From contig NZ_CP102287.1 in NCBI RefSeq assembly GCF_025151385.1, positions 1,054,001 to 1,118,000 of the forward strand: a stretch of 64,000 nt of DNA, read 5' to 3'. The notes under the pieces were generated by a model. The model made no database searches. It was not told the origin of the DNA and saw nothing but the letters and a program-made list of their open reading frames with translations. Both the position numbers and the translations under genes were made by a program. Below, one piece after another: positions 8,214 through 17,700 of this stretch (the first letter of the stretch is position 1; each line of letters begins with the position of its first letter). The DNA comes from Hoylesella buccalis ATCC 35310 (GTDB lineage: Bacteria > Bacteroidota > Bacteroidia > Bacteroidales > Bacteroidaceae).

Positions 8214-9386
8214 ATGAACAAAGGTCGATACGTATTTTCACAGCTGTGCGACTTTCTGCCGACAGACCATTTCAAATGGTTGATAAAAAAGTATGAAGGT
8301 AATAAATATGTGAAGAGTTTCACTTGTTGGAATCATCTGATGGTTCTTCTATTTGGTCAGTTGTCTAATCGTGAGGGATTACGAGACCTTATTGTAACCA
8401 TCACTCCGTTCAAGTCAGCGTTCCACCATCTTGGTTTTGGAAAGAATGTCAGTAGAAGCAATTTGAGCAAGGCCAATGAAATACGCGAAGTCAAGATATT
8501 CCAAGAGTTTGCAGACAAGATGGTTTCCATAGCAAGAGAGAAACGAGGAGTCGTCAAGGACTTCTTCATATCGAACAATGTCTATGCGTTTGACTCCTCA
8601 ACAATATCATTGTGCCTTTCTGTATACTGGTGGACTAAACTGCATCATGGGAAAGGAGGAGTGAAATTGCATGAACTGTATGACGTGAAGACAGACATTC
8701 CGACATTTTCTGTCATTACAGACGCTTCAGTTCACGATTCTCAAGTGATGGAGCTAATTCCCTATGAGAAAGAGAGTTTCTATATATTTGACAGAGCGTA
8801 TATGGCAACTAGGAAACTTTATATAATAGAAGGAGCAGAAGCTTACTTTGTCGTGAGAGAGAAGCATAAAATGCCGTTTGAGGTCATAGAGGATAAAGAA
8901 TACAACAACCCTTCATCTGGAATTATGGCTGACCAAATTATACGTTTCAAGGGATACAAGACTAAGAAGCAATATCCAAATAAACTTCGACGAGTGGTAT
9001 TCTATGACTATGATGGTAATAGGACATTTGTATTTTACACGAACAATTTTGAAATTACAGCGGAACAGGTTGCTATGCTTTACAAATACAGATGGAGAGT
9101 AGAACTGTTCTTCAAATGGCTGAAGCAACATCTGCGCATCAAAGAGTTTTATGGAACCTCGGAGAATGCTGTAAAAATACAAATCTATGCAGCTATCATT
9201 GCATATTGTCTTGTCGTTATCGTACAAGAATGTATGGGGCTAAAGCTTCAAACCTATGATGTTCTAAGAATTTTAAGCACGGCATTGTTGACAAAAATGC
9301 CATTGTGTGACTTGCTCATTGAACAGAAAGAGGAAGAATTTACTGAAGGAAAAAACCTGCAGCTCTGCCTCAATTTTGATGGGTAA
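8214..9386 (+). CDS. IS4-family transposase
   Basis: This 390-aa DDE transposase is full length. The first catalytic Asp is in YAFDSSTISLC (about residue 125), the second in YIFDRAYMA (about 195). The IS4 signature Y-(2)-R-(3)-E-(6)-K is present as YKYRWRVELFFKWLK (about 290-304), supplying the catalytic Glu. The N terminus (DFLPTDHFKWLIKKYEGNKY) is the usual start of this group. No frameshift or stop is seen, so it should be active. Confidence 0.94.
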   Translation: MNKGRYVFSQLCDFLPTDHFKWLIKKYEGNKYVKSFTCWNHLMVLLFGQLSNREGLRDLIVTITPFKSAFHHLGFGKNVSRSNLSKANEIREVKIFQEFADKMVSIAREKRGVVKDFFISNNVYAFDSSTISLCLSVYWWTKLHHGKGGVKLHELYDVKTDIPTFSVITDASVHDSQVMELIPYEKESFYIFDRAYMATRKLYIIEGAEAYFVVREKHKMPFEVIEDKEYNNPSSGIMADQIIRFKGYKTKKQYPNKLRRVVFYDYDGNRTFVFYTNNFEITAEQVAMLYKYRWRVELFFKWLKQHLRIKEFYGTSENAVKIQIYAAIIAYCLVVIVQECMGLKLQTYDVLRILSTALLTKMPLCDLLIEQKEEEFTEGKNLQLCLNFDG

Positions 9387-9389
9387 CTA

Positions 9390-11768
9390 TCAATTTGTTA
9401 CTTTTTGAAATGTTAAAGGGTTTTCGTGGACAGTAGTGTTGCTGAAGTAAGCACTATCGGCAAAAGCAGTAGCTTGCTGGATGAACTCGCCCTGCACCAC
9501 CTCCGCTTGACCAATCGGATGGGGCGTGTGCGGCACACTTCCCGACTCGCCTGCGTTCACGTTGATGAAATACGAACCCACCATGCAAAGCACCGCGATG
9601 GTACGTGCTACTCCCTTCGGCAGCCTAAAGGCGAACGTGCTACCCTTGCCTTCTACGCTCTCGGCACGAATAGTGCAGACGTTGAATATCTTACTGGTTT
9701 TACGATATCTATCGATGATGCCCTTGCAATTCATCAACCCGAATCCGTTGCTGATGCGGTGCGACGGAGGGTTGCCATCAACGCTTTCAAGCGTGTGGTC
9801 AACGATGGGCTTGTTGACGAACAGGTGCTCAATTTGTTGTTCAGACATGCCAACGCCCGTATCTTCTACCCTAATCTCCACATAGTCGTCACCCTCCTTA
9901 CTGTCTATCCGAACCTGTCCGCCAGAAGGCGTGAACTTCTTTGCATTGTCAGCCAAGGTATTTAGCATGAACACGGTGAGCGTCTTGTCGGCCTTGACCA
10001 CAGCTTGGGTGGGCATTACCTGCAAATCAATGCCTTTGATGGAGAAACTCATCCGGCTGCGTGACAACAAATTAAAGACATCTTGCAACGGAAAACTTTC
10101 AATCCTCAGGCTCAACACACCCTGCCGCAACTGTATCCAATGGGTCAAAATGCTGTTATAATCATTAATCTGCTCGGCTAACTCCGCGATATAGGTATAC
10201 CGATCGTCCCTGATGGACTTCGCCTCGGTCTTTTTGGTCAGTTGATGTATTTCGTGCAACATCCGATCTATCAAAGGAATGATGCTGTTGACAAGCGACA
10301 CTTTGGTTCGTTGCTCAAGATTACGCTTCTTATTCTTGGAAACGTGCAGTTGCTGAACATGTTTTTCTTCCTCAATCTCTTCATATTTCTCTTGGTTTTC
10401 CTCGAGTGCCTCTTCATTGTCGTGCTTCCATTTTTCAAGGGGTTCCATGAGTTTTGTCAACGTTGAAGCCTGTCGGTCGTTCCTCTTTCTCATGTAGTAG
10501 AAGATAAACAACAACAAGCATACGACAACGATGGTGATGATGATGGCCAGAATCATCCGATTCAACTGCTTGGATGACACATCCAATTGTTCAGCGCGGG
10601 CCTCCAACTGCCGGTCCTGCCTGGTTCCTTCCTGTATGTCGAGGTATAAATTTCGGTTGTAATCGCTGTTTTGCTTGTCATCAATGGCCGAGTAAGCCAG
10701 TGACAATTGCTCTCGGATAGATGCCACCAGGTCGGGAGCTTGATTGATGGCATGGTTGGTTTCCAATGCGTTGTGCAGACAAATCAAGGCCGACTTGTAA
10801 TCTTTCAACTCCCAATAACACTCCGCAAGCGTTCGATACGAGCCGGCAATTTGATAAACGTCGCCATATTGAATGAATGTTTTCAACGAGCGTTGCGCCA
10901 AATTTCCGGCCAACAACGAATCGGGCATGTCGTACGGATTGATGAATTGCATGGAGGGCAAATTGTCGCGAATCAACTTGTCTCGGTATCTTTTTCGCTG
11001 CAAATGCTCGCTCATGGCCTGCATCGAGTTGGCCTCCCAATAGGGATAATGATGCTGCTTGGCCAGCACATAGCATCGCGTAAGATACTCAAACTCAACC
11101 TGGTTGATTTCCTCACGCGTGCCATCGAGGATGATGCCGCCCGCACCAACGTTATACAGATAATTCAACAGTTGGGAGGTGTCTTGAGCTATCTCGCCGT
11201 TGACATCAATTTGGTTGATGGCATCGAGCGATAAATCTTCCAAACCCACATAATAAAAATAGGTGGAGGTGGTGAGATAAAATTCGCTTTCGGCATAAAT
11301 CATTCGGCGTTTTTGGTGCTCATCCAAACTGTTGTACTCCTCCTCAATTCGATGTAGACGCCTCATGGCACTCTCTCGATAAACATAAAAGTCCTTGTTT
11401 TTGGAGCAACGTTGGCAAAGACGCATCAACTGAACATCTGCCACTAACAATTCTATTTGATTGTTGGTCGATTTGCGCACTTCAGACAGCAGCGAATCTG
11501 CCTTGGCATATTCCATCCTTGCTATATGGACGAACGCCAGATGGTTGAGGGCTTCGGCATAACCATCACCATGTTTGCCTGCCAGTTGCAACGCCCGATT
11601 GGCATAAAGCAACGTACTATCCAAATTGCGGTAGCGATACTGGTACGCTCTTTCGTTCAGAGCCACCACGTCGTCACCGTGAGGGTCTGAGCAAGCTATC
11701 GCACACAAGAGAACGACAAGTGTGAGCAATACCGAATAGATGCGTTTGGTTGTTTCTTGATGACACAT
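9390..11768 (-). pseudogene. Sensor histidine kinase, N-terminal fragment (5' of the IS)
   Basis: The start at 11768 gives a lipoprotein-type leader (LTLVVLLCAIACSDP). A TPR-like helical region follows (about 25-390), then a membrane segment (MILAIIITIVVVCLLLFIFY, about 415-435), a coiled coil and a kinase core. The likely H-box is LHEIHQLTKK (about 510); the N-box is LNTLADNAKKFTP and the G-boxes are VEDTGVGM and SNGFGLMNCKG. The frame then runs into a second membrane segment and the IS, ending at 9390 with IS-encoded residues. The intact gene would encode about 1184 aa, as in DUF5112/DUF5113 proteins. The kinase core lies wholly in this fragment, so partial function is possible. Confidence 0.82.
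9439..9447. repeat. 9-bp target-site duplication, right copy
   Basis: TTGCTGAAG, identical to 8072-8080. Removal of 8081-9447 (1367 bp) brings both kinase fragments into the same frame. Confidence 0.85.
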
Positions 11769-11898
11769 GCTTAGGCTGGCAAATAATCTGTCACACAAAG
11801 ATAACCATTTGCTGTTTGAAAATGAAGAAAATCGAAGGAAAATATTGATTATGCTTAAAATATGCAACTGTGCTTTCGCACAATACAACTATTCTTTG

Positions 11899-11906
11899 TA
11901 ATTTTG
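11899..11906 (+). promoter_or_regulatory. -7 box of the LacI-type regulator gene
   Basis: TAATTTTG fits TAnnTTTG, with TTTC 21 bp upstream as a weak -33. It lies in the 223-bp gap between the divergent sensor kinase and LacI-type genes. Confidence 0.35.
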
Positions 11907-11911
11907 CATCA

Positions 11912-11968
11912 CATAGATTGCGCCTCAACAAAGTAAGTAAACTTACGTTGTGTTCGGCTTACACGATG
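11912..11968 (-). repeat. Diverged copy of the 62-bp hairpin repeat
   Basis: Read on the minus strand, GTGTAAGCCGAACACAACG...TTACTTTGTTGAGGCGCAATCTATG matches the tandem units at 2568-2694 (GTGCAAGCCGAACACAAAG...TTTGTTGAGGCGAAGCCTATC). It would lie in the 5' leader of the LacI-type gene. Confidence 0.6.
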
Positions 11969-11991
11969 ATTGCACATATTTTAAATGTGAT

Positions 11992-13056
11992 ATGACAGAA
12001 AAAATCAGAATCAAGGATATCGCCCAGCGGGCGGGCGTTTCGGTTGGAACGGTTGACAGGGTCTTGCACGGACGTCCCAACGTTTCTCCCTCAGCGCGTG
12101 AGAAGGTGGAGAAAGCACTCTCGGAGATGAATTATCAACCCAACGTGTATGCCAGTGCCTTGGCGTACAACAAGTCATACACCTTCTATCTCATCATCCC
12201 ACAACATGAATCTGAAACTTACTGGGAGGAAATTGAAGAAGGTGCAAAGAAAGCCATAGAAACCAGACGCGACTTCAATCTCGAGACGAAAACGCTCTAT
12301 TACGAGCGACTCAAAGAAGAGTCGTTCAAAAAGGTGGCAGCCACCTGTTTGCAAGAGAAGCCCGACGGGGTGATCATCGTTCCGGCAACACTCAACTTGA
12401 CAAGAGCGTTCACAGATCAATTGCACGAATTGAACATCCCTTTCGTCTTGCTCGATTCGTACATGCCCGAACTGAATCCACTCTCCTTCTTCGGACAAGA
12501 CTCATTCAAAAGCGGCTACTTCTCGGCAAGGATTCTGATGATGGTAGCCCATCAAGAGAAACAAATCGTGCTGATGAAGCGCAACAAGGACGGAAAGGTG
12601 ACCAGCAAACAGCAGGAAAATCGTGAGGTTGGATTCAGACATTACATGTCAGAACACTTTCCCGAGATTGAAATCATCGAGTTGGGCTTGCCCATGAAGG
12701 CCACCAAAAAAGAATATGACTTGAGGTTAGAAAACTTTTTCAATGAGTATCCTCAAATACATCATTGCATCACCTTTGGCTCTAAAGCACACATCATGGG
12801 CGACTTTCTGTTAAGAACCAACAGAAGAAGCACCCAAATCATGGGATACGACATGGTGGGCAAAAACGCTGAATGCCTCAGACAGGGCAGCGTGTCGTTC
12901 CTGGTCGCTCAGCATGCCTACCAGCAAGGCTACTGCTGCATTGACACGTTGTTCAAAGCCATCGTACTGAAAAAGAAGGTTGAACCCGTAAACTACATGC
13001 CGATAGAGTTGTTGACGAAAGAAAACATGGATTTTTATCGTCGCACGCAATTGTAA
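11992..13056 (+). CDS. LacI-family transcriptional regulator
   Basis: This 354-aa protein has an N-terminal LacI helix-turn-helix (residues 3-50: IKDIAQRAGVSVGTVDRVLH, then GRPNVSPSAREKVEKAL with the hinge) and a periplasmic-binding-protein-like effector domain (60-350). The effector part is like the sugar-sensing LacI proteins of Bacteroidota (GVIIVPATLN, FVLLDSYMPE, FFGQDSFKSGYFSARIL). The ATG at 11992 is chosen because it starts just before the HTH; an upstream in-frame ATG at 11950 lies in the repeat-derived leader. The ligand and targets are unknown; no sugar operon adjoins it. Confidence 0.9.
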   Translation: MTEKIRIKDIAQRAGVSVGTVDRVLHGRPNVSPSAREKVEKALSEMNYQPNVYASALAYNKSYTFYLIIPQHESETYWEEIEEGAKKAIETRRDFNLETKTLYYERLKEESFKKVAATCLQEKPDGVIIVPATLNLTRAFTDQLHELNIPFVLLDSYMPELNPLSFFGQDSFKSGYFSARILMMVAHQEKQIVLMKRNKDGKVTSKQQENREVGFRHYMSEHFPEIEIIELGLPMKATKKEYDLRLENFFNEYPQIHHCITFGSKAHIMGDFLLRTNRRSTQIMGYDMVGKNAECLRQGSVSFLVAQHAYQQGYCCIDTLFKAIVLKKKVEPVNYMPIELLTKENMDFYRRTQL

Positions 13057-13164
13057 AAAAAGGAAATCAGCCCTTGCCCATCAGCAACGGCCGCGTTGAC
13101 CTACAGCTACTGTGGACGCGCCTCTGGGCGACATCAATCAGGTTTCATTCACACGTCATCAAAT

Positions 13165-13971
13165 ATGGATATCATCAAACGTAATTTCTTTCGGTTGCTG
13201 CGCTCTGGAGCACTCAATGAGTATGTTACGTTAGAGCCCATGACGACCTTCAAGTGGAACCGACTGTTTCAGATGGCAGCATCTCAAAACGTAGTGTCCA
13301 TCGCGCTGAAAGGCATCAAGAACCATCAGTATGATACTAACATCCACATTCCACAAAAGCTCATTCTTGATTTGCAGGAAATGACTGACAAGGATGAACA
13401 GGAATGGTTTACCAACCCACATCTCAGCAATCCCACGTTAAACAAGCGTTTAAAAAAAATCAAACACGATGAGCGTCATGCAATTGATACTTCCATGGAA
13501 ACACTTCAACTGCTTGACATCATTATCTTTAACGTCAACCACATATTAGCCAAAGGCATCTCCGTCAGAGGCATCATCGAACTGGGTAGCTACTTAAGAA
13601 CCAGAGGTGACAAGGTTGATTTTGTCAAACTTGAAACCTGGCTCTCCAAACTTCACCTACAACGCATGGCACAACTTCAGGGAAGCATCCTGATTGTTGT
13701 CTTTAATTTTGAGCAAGACGAAATACCTTTCGTAGAGAATGTAGAACGCGAGGCCTATCCTCTGATTTTAAGAACCCTGACCCATACAGAAATCGATACG
13801 ACAAAGGAATGGCATTTCAGAGAAGGCAAAGCAGGATTTGTGCAAAACAACAACAAAGTGCTCCGGCGTAATCTCCGGCGCAGTATGAGATACATCAACT
13901 ACTCCCCTATCGAAACATCCAGTCATTTCATCGCAAACTTAGTTCGAAGTTTATCTGAAATCGAAGAATGA
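13165..13971 (+). CDS. Hypothetical protein (268 aa)
   Basis: The protein opens with MDIIKRNFFRLLRSGALNEY and is rich in Lys, Asn and helical segments, with no signal peptide or membrane segment. Parts of the N terminus (FFRLLRSGAL, WNRLFQMAASQNVVSIALKGI) recall the helical lead of Bacteroidota nucleotidyltransferase-fold proteins, but I see no catalytic GS/DxD motif, so no activity is assigned. The ATG at 13165 is preferred to one at 13096, whose extension looks non-coding. It follows the LacI gene by 108 bp and may be co-transcribed. A hairpin at 14132 could be its terminator. Confidence 0.65.
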   Translation: MDIIKRNFFRLLRSGALNEYVTLEPMTTFKWNRLFQMAASQNVVSIALKGIKNHQYDTNIHIPQKLILDLQEMTDKDEQEWFTNPHLSNPTLNKRLKKIKHDERHAIDTSMETLQLLDIIIFNVNHILAKGISVRGIIELGSYLRTRGDKVDFVKLETWLSKLHLQRMAQLQGSILIVVFNFEQDEIPFVENVEREAYPLILRTLTHTEIDTTKEWHFREGKAGFVQNNNKVLRRNLRRSMRYINYSPIETSSHFIANLVRSLSEIEE

Positions 13972-14131
13972 ACCGTGAACCAAGCTACCACACCACCGCA
14001 CCACCCATAGCGGTTGTTAAAGCAATTATGAAGCCTGAGTTCTAGCTAACGCTTTGTGCATATATTACCATTTTTTCTTAATATAATACACCTTCTTGTC
14101 GTGATGATAAGGCATCCAAAAAATAATATAT

Positions 14132-14155
14132 GTTAATCCTCGTCGAAGGATTAAC
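14132..14155. terminator. Perfect 9-bp stem hairpin
   Basis: GTTAATCCT-cgtcga-AGGATTAAC, followed by CGTTTTAG. It is a candidate terminator for the gene ending at 13971, though 160 bp away. Confidence 0.4.
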
Positions 14156-14707
14156 CGTTTTAGTATCATCTATATTTTATGTAATCTCCACATAGAAATC
14201 TTCTTTTATTATTTCTACATATCGATTAGGGTCATCCTATGAATAGAAAAGGCGAATCACGCCCATCAAAGATGTTTCCAACTTCCCGTCGGATCAGAGA
14301 CAAGCTAACTATAAATTTCTTTTACTTATTTATACCTAAAATCCAAATATTCTCTAAATATTGTTAAATTTCAAGAGAGAGAGGGATGAAATAGGCAACA
14401 TTCTGCATAACATCCTTAACAACAGACTGTTACAAACCTCGCTCATTTTTAGCGTATTTGCGACCAACTTTGACGTTGGTTATTTTTATGCGAGTTATGA
14501 GAGGTACTTTGTAAAGAAAATTCAGCATTTATTTTCACTCAATGTAGCATGTCACTAATTTTACATTTGCAACTTTGCAGGTGTTTTCCGTTGTAAAAAT
14601 ATCCTTATTAAATAATAAAGTTGTGTTCGCTCTTCCCTTCAATTTCCATAGAGATGATATCCACAGAAAACGTTATCCATAATAATCTTGACACCTCTTA
14701 CGTTAAA

Positions 14708-14746
14708 GAGGTAACTTCCTCTATGAATTGGGAAGCTACCTCCTTT
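14708..14746. terminator. Hairpin downstream of the T9SS surface protein
   Basis: GAGGTAACTTCC (14708-14719) pairs with GGAAGCTACCTC (14731-14742) with one mismatch. It lies 26 bp beyond the stop codon of the minus-strand gene; the minus strand has a short T-run after the stem. Confidence 0.5.
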
Positions 14747-14771
14747 TATAAACAAACGAGAGAATGCGTTA

Positions 14772-17700
14772 TTATTTAATTATAAATTTTCGGTTGTTGG
14801 TCACTGTTCCGTTCTTAACCGATAAGATATAAATTCCTCGTTTCATACTATTCTTCATCAAATTCTTGTCTTGGGGCAAATTAAATCGTGCCACCATTTG
14901 TCCAGACAGCGTATAAACTGTTACTTCACCTTCCATGTCGTTATCAATGGACGATATGCTTGTAGTCCAATCTGAGAACGTTGTTGCCGTGGTGTTGACC
15001 AATGTAAATCGGTCTGTAGCCGTCTCGCCTTCACCAGCGGTGAACATGTAAGACAGTTTGTCGCCATCAAAGGGTACCAACTGCTGCAGCTTCAGGTCGA
15101 CAAGCTTCAAGTCGGGATACTGGTTGAGCCTTCTACGGGTAAGGGTTAAGGTGTAATTGCCTGCCTTTCCTGTTTTCACGGTGATGTTCGCCTTGGTCAA
15201 ATCGTTCGTGGTATTGACCTGCAACATGCCTGGTTTGGCATTGGAATAGATCGTTGTAGGCACCGATTCGGCTCCAAGTCTGAAGCCATCCCAACCATTA
15301 TCGAAGTCGTCAGACGTGTTGGCATTTTCCAACAACCACATCGTCTCGTGTGCATGCTCACCAGTTAGCTCAAACTTCACAGAACCAGAAGTTTCGCTTG
15401 GAGCAGCACCAAAACGCTTAGCCATCTGTGGACTATTGCCATCTAATGTCACAACCTTGTTGTAATCCAATGTCAACACAGCATTGTCACCATTTGGTTT
15501 GACTTCCTCTGACGTAAATTTCAACAAGAAACCTTGCATAGAAGGAATTACATAGAAAGTCAAATCAGAAGCAGCGAACAATGGCACGGCCTGGTAAGAA
15601 CCCGCTCCTTCATTATCTCCAGTTACGACCTTTTCTCCCCAGTCTTTCCCACTGCCTGTACGATATAGGTATGCGGTATTCTCCACATTAGTGTTGGATC
15701 CGATAGCTTGTGCCAAAGCAGCTGAGCTTATGGGTGCCGTATAGGAGTTTCCAAATAGGTTTTGACCCAACCCCCAATAATTCACGGCGTCGCTTTGATT
15801 TGTAGCGCCATTCACTTTCGGTGCTTTTTGAGTGAGCGTCAACGTCACATTGTTAAAATCTAGGTATCCCTTCATAGTTTTAATCTTAGGCGTTGTAGAC
15901 GCATTTCGAATTGAATAGCCTGCAAAAGCGGTCATCGGCGCCTTAGCTTTCAAACCAACAAACTTTTGATAGAACTGGTTTTTAGCGTTATGCGCCTCAT
16001 CATATTTGTAAATATATGAACCGCCGAGCATGCCCGATGACATCTCTTGGAACGGTATTCCAAAGAATTGATCCGTATATTTTACAGGGAAAGTCGTACC
16101 CTTGGTAGGCGAACCCTCCAAATTATCTGTCCATGATGTAGGCTGCTCAAGTTTACGTGACCGTACATACATTTGCACCTCGGCATACACTTTGTCTGAT
16201 GCCGCACCGGGATATTTCGCAATGAAAGTTCCGTTTGGCACATCTTCAGCGGATGCCTCAATCCTCAAGCGAACAGGATCTAAGCTTCCATCCTGCTTAA
16301 TTTCATGCGCGAAGCCCACCGTTCCACTCTTAACCACCAAAGCACTACCTGCTGGAACAACCATCGCCTCGCTGCTTTCGTTAATCAGACTTGCCGCCCA
16401 AAACGAAAGAGGCGACTTTCCTTCTGTCAGTCGGCAATCTCTTTCGGCAGCATGTCCGTTGTTATTCTCTTCCGTAGCAAACACGATGTCCTCTTCATAG
16501 TCAGGTACCTTGTTTGCTGTCCAGTTGGAAGCGGTGCTGAAATCTTCGCTCGTCGAGCCTACCCAGTAGTTGGGTTTGTCGGTCTTTGTGACGTAGAACT
16601 TCACAATTCGGTCACCACCTGAGCTTCCCGGACACGATGTGCGGTCAGTAAACGTGGTGCGAACCTGATAGGTGTACACGCCTGGCTCGTTGAATGTCAC
16701 GTTGATATCGTTACCGTCAAACACTTTCTTTTCGGGAGTGTTCGTAATGTCGTACCATTCTACATTATATATATAAGGTGAAACAGGCAAATAAAGATGT
16801 AGCGGTTTCATACCGTCGGTAATGTCAAGGTTGATAATGCTCTTCACCTCGAAACCGTTTTCTGTCTCCACCGAAGGCTCTGGTATGTCGGTAGGCGATA
16901 CCTGAACAAATTTCTTTCCTTCGCATGTGCCGTTAAAAATGGTAAGAACGAGGTACTTCCCTACCTCCACATCTTTCCATACTACATTGAGAGCATCCTG
17001 TGCGCTGGTGGCTTCGTAAGTCTTAAGTGGTTCCCCAATTCGGGTCGAACCATCCTCCGTCTTATACAATTCATACTTAACGGGCAACGCTACATTCACG
17101 CCTTTAGCAACACCAACACTCACCATGCCGGTACCATTACCATCACGATTGCACATGGCACCAAAGACTTCGAACGCTGCCTTGTCAGCATAATCGGTGA
17201 AATCAAACTTGTATGTCTTGCGGGCATAATCGCCTGGCTCATCAGGGCGGATGACAACCTCGTCACTATTATAATATCTATCTTCTTTCGCTATGGCAGA
17301 GTAGATGTTGTTCCCATCAGAATAACTGTGTCCATTATATAAACTCGGAGCAAAGGCAGCGCCAAAATAGTTGGTGCCTGTCAGTTTTTCCAATGGAGTG
17401 ATAGGATCTACATTAGATGCCCATGTCTTTCTGCTACTTGATGCTCCTTGCTCCCCCGTGCTGGCTTTATAAGCATATGCAACATTGTCTCCTTCCGGAC
17501 CGAAATCGAACTTAACCACATTGTTGCCATTGCAATCAACGCCTACATACACTCCGTCCTTGTAGCCCTCATCGCGCTTTGGCTTGTAATGCTGGAGCTT
17601 GCTCTCTGGAATTTCGAAGTTATAGGTTGCAGTATTGTTGCAATTGTCTTTCAAATCAAGTGCGTATTTGCCAGCAGGCAGGTCGGCGATGAAATAGGCG

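Larger units (their letters stand above)
8081..9438 (+). mobile_element. IS4-family insertion sequence (1358 bp)
   Basis: The element is bounded by 18-bp inverted repeats (CACTACTGTCCACGAAAA at 8081-8098, its complement at 9421-9438) and a 9-bp target duplication TTGCTGAAG. It carries one intact transposase gene. It is inserted in the sensor kinase gene, with the transposase reading opposite to the kinase. The exact duplication and the preserved frame of the target suggest a recent insertion. Confidence 0.92.
13972..14771. other. 800-bp AT-rich intergenic region
   Basis: No convincing gene is seen; a 65-codon frame at 14361-14558 lacks coding signs. It holds two hairpins, listed separately. 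Confidence 0.6.

Noticed and set aside
14361..14558. 65-codon frame in the 800-bp intergenic region
   Set aside because: No RBS-like context, homologous motif or operon position; AT-rich filler sequence explains it.
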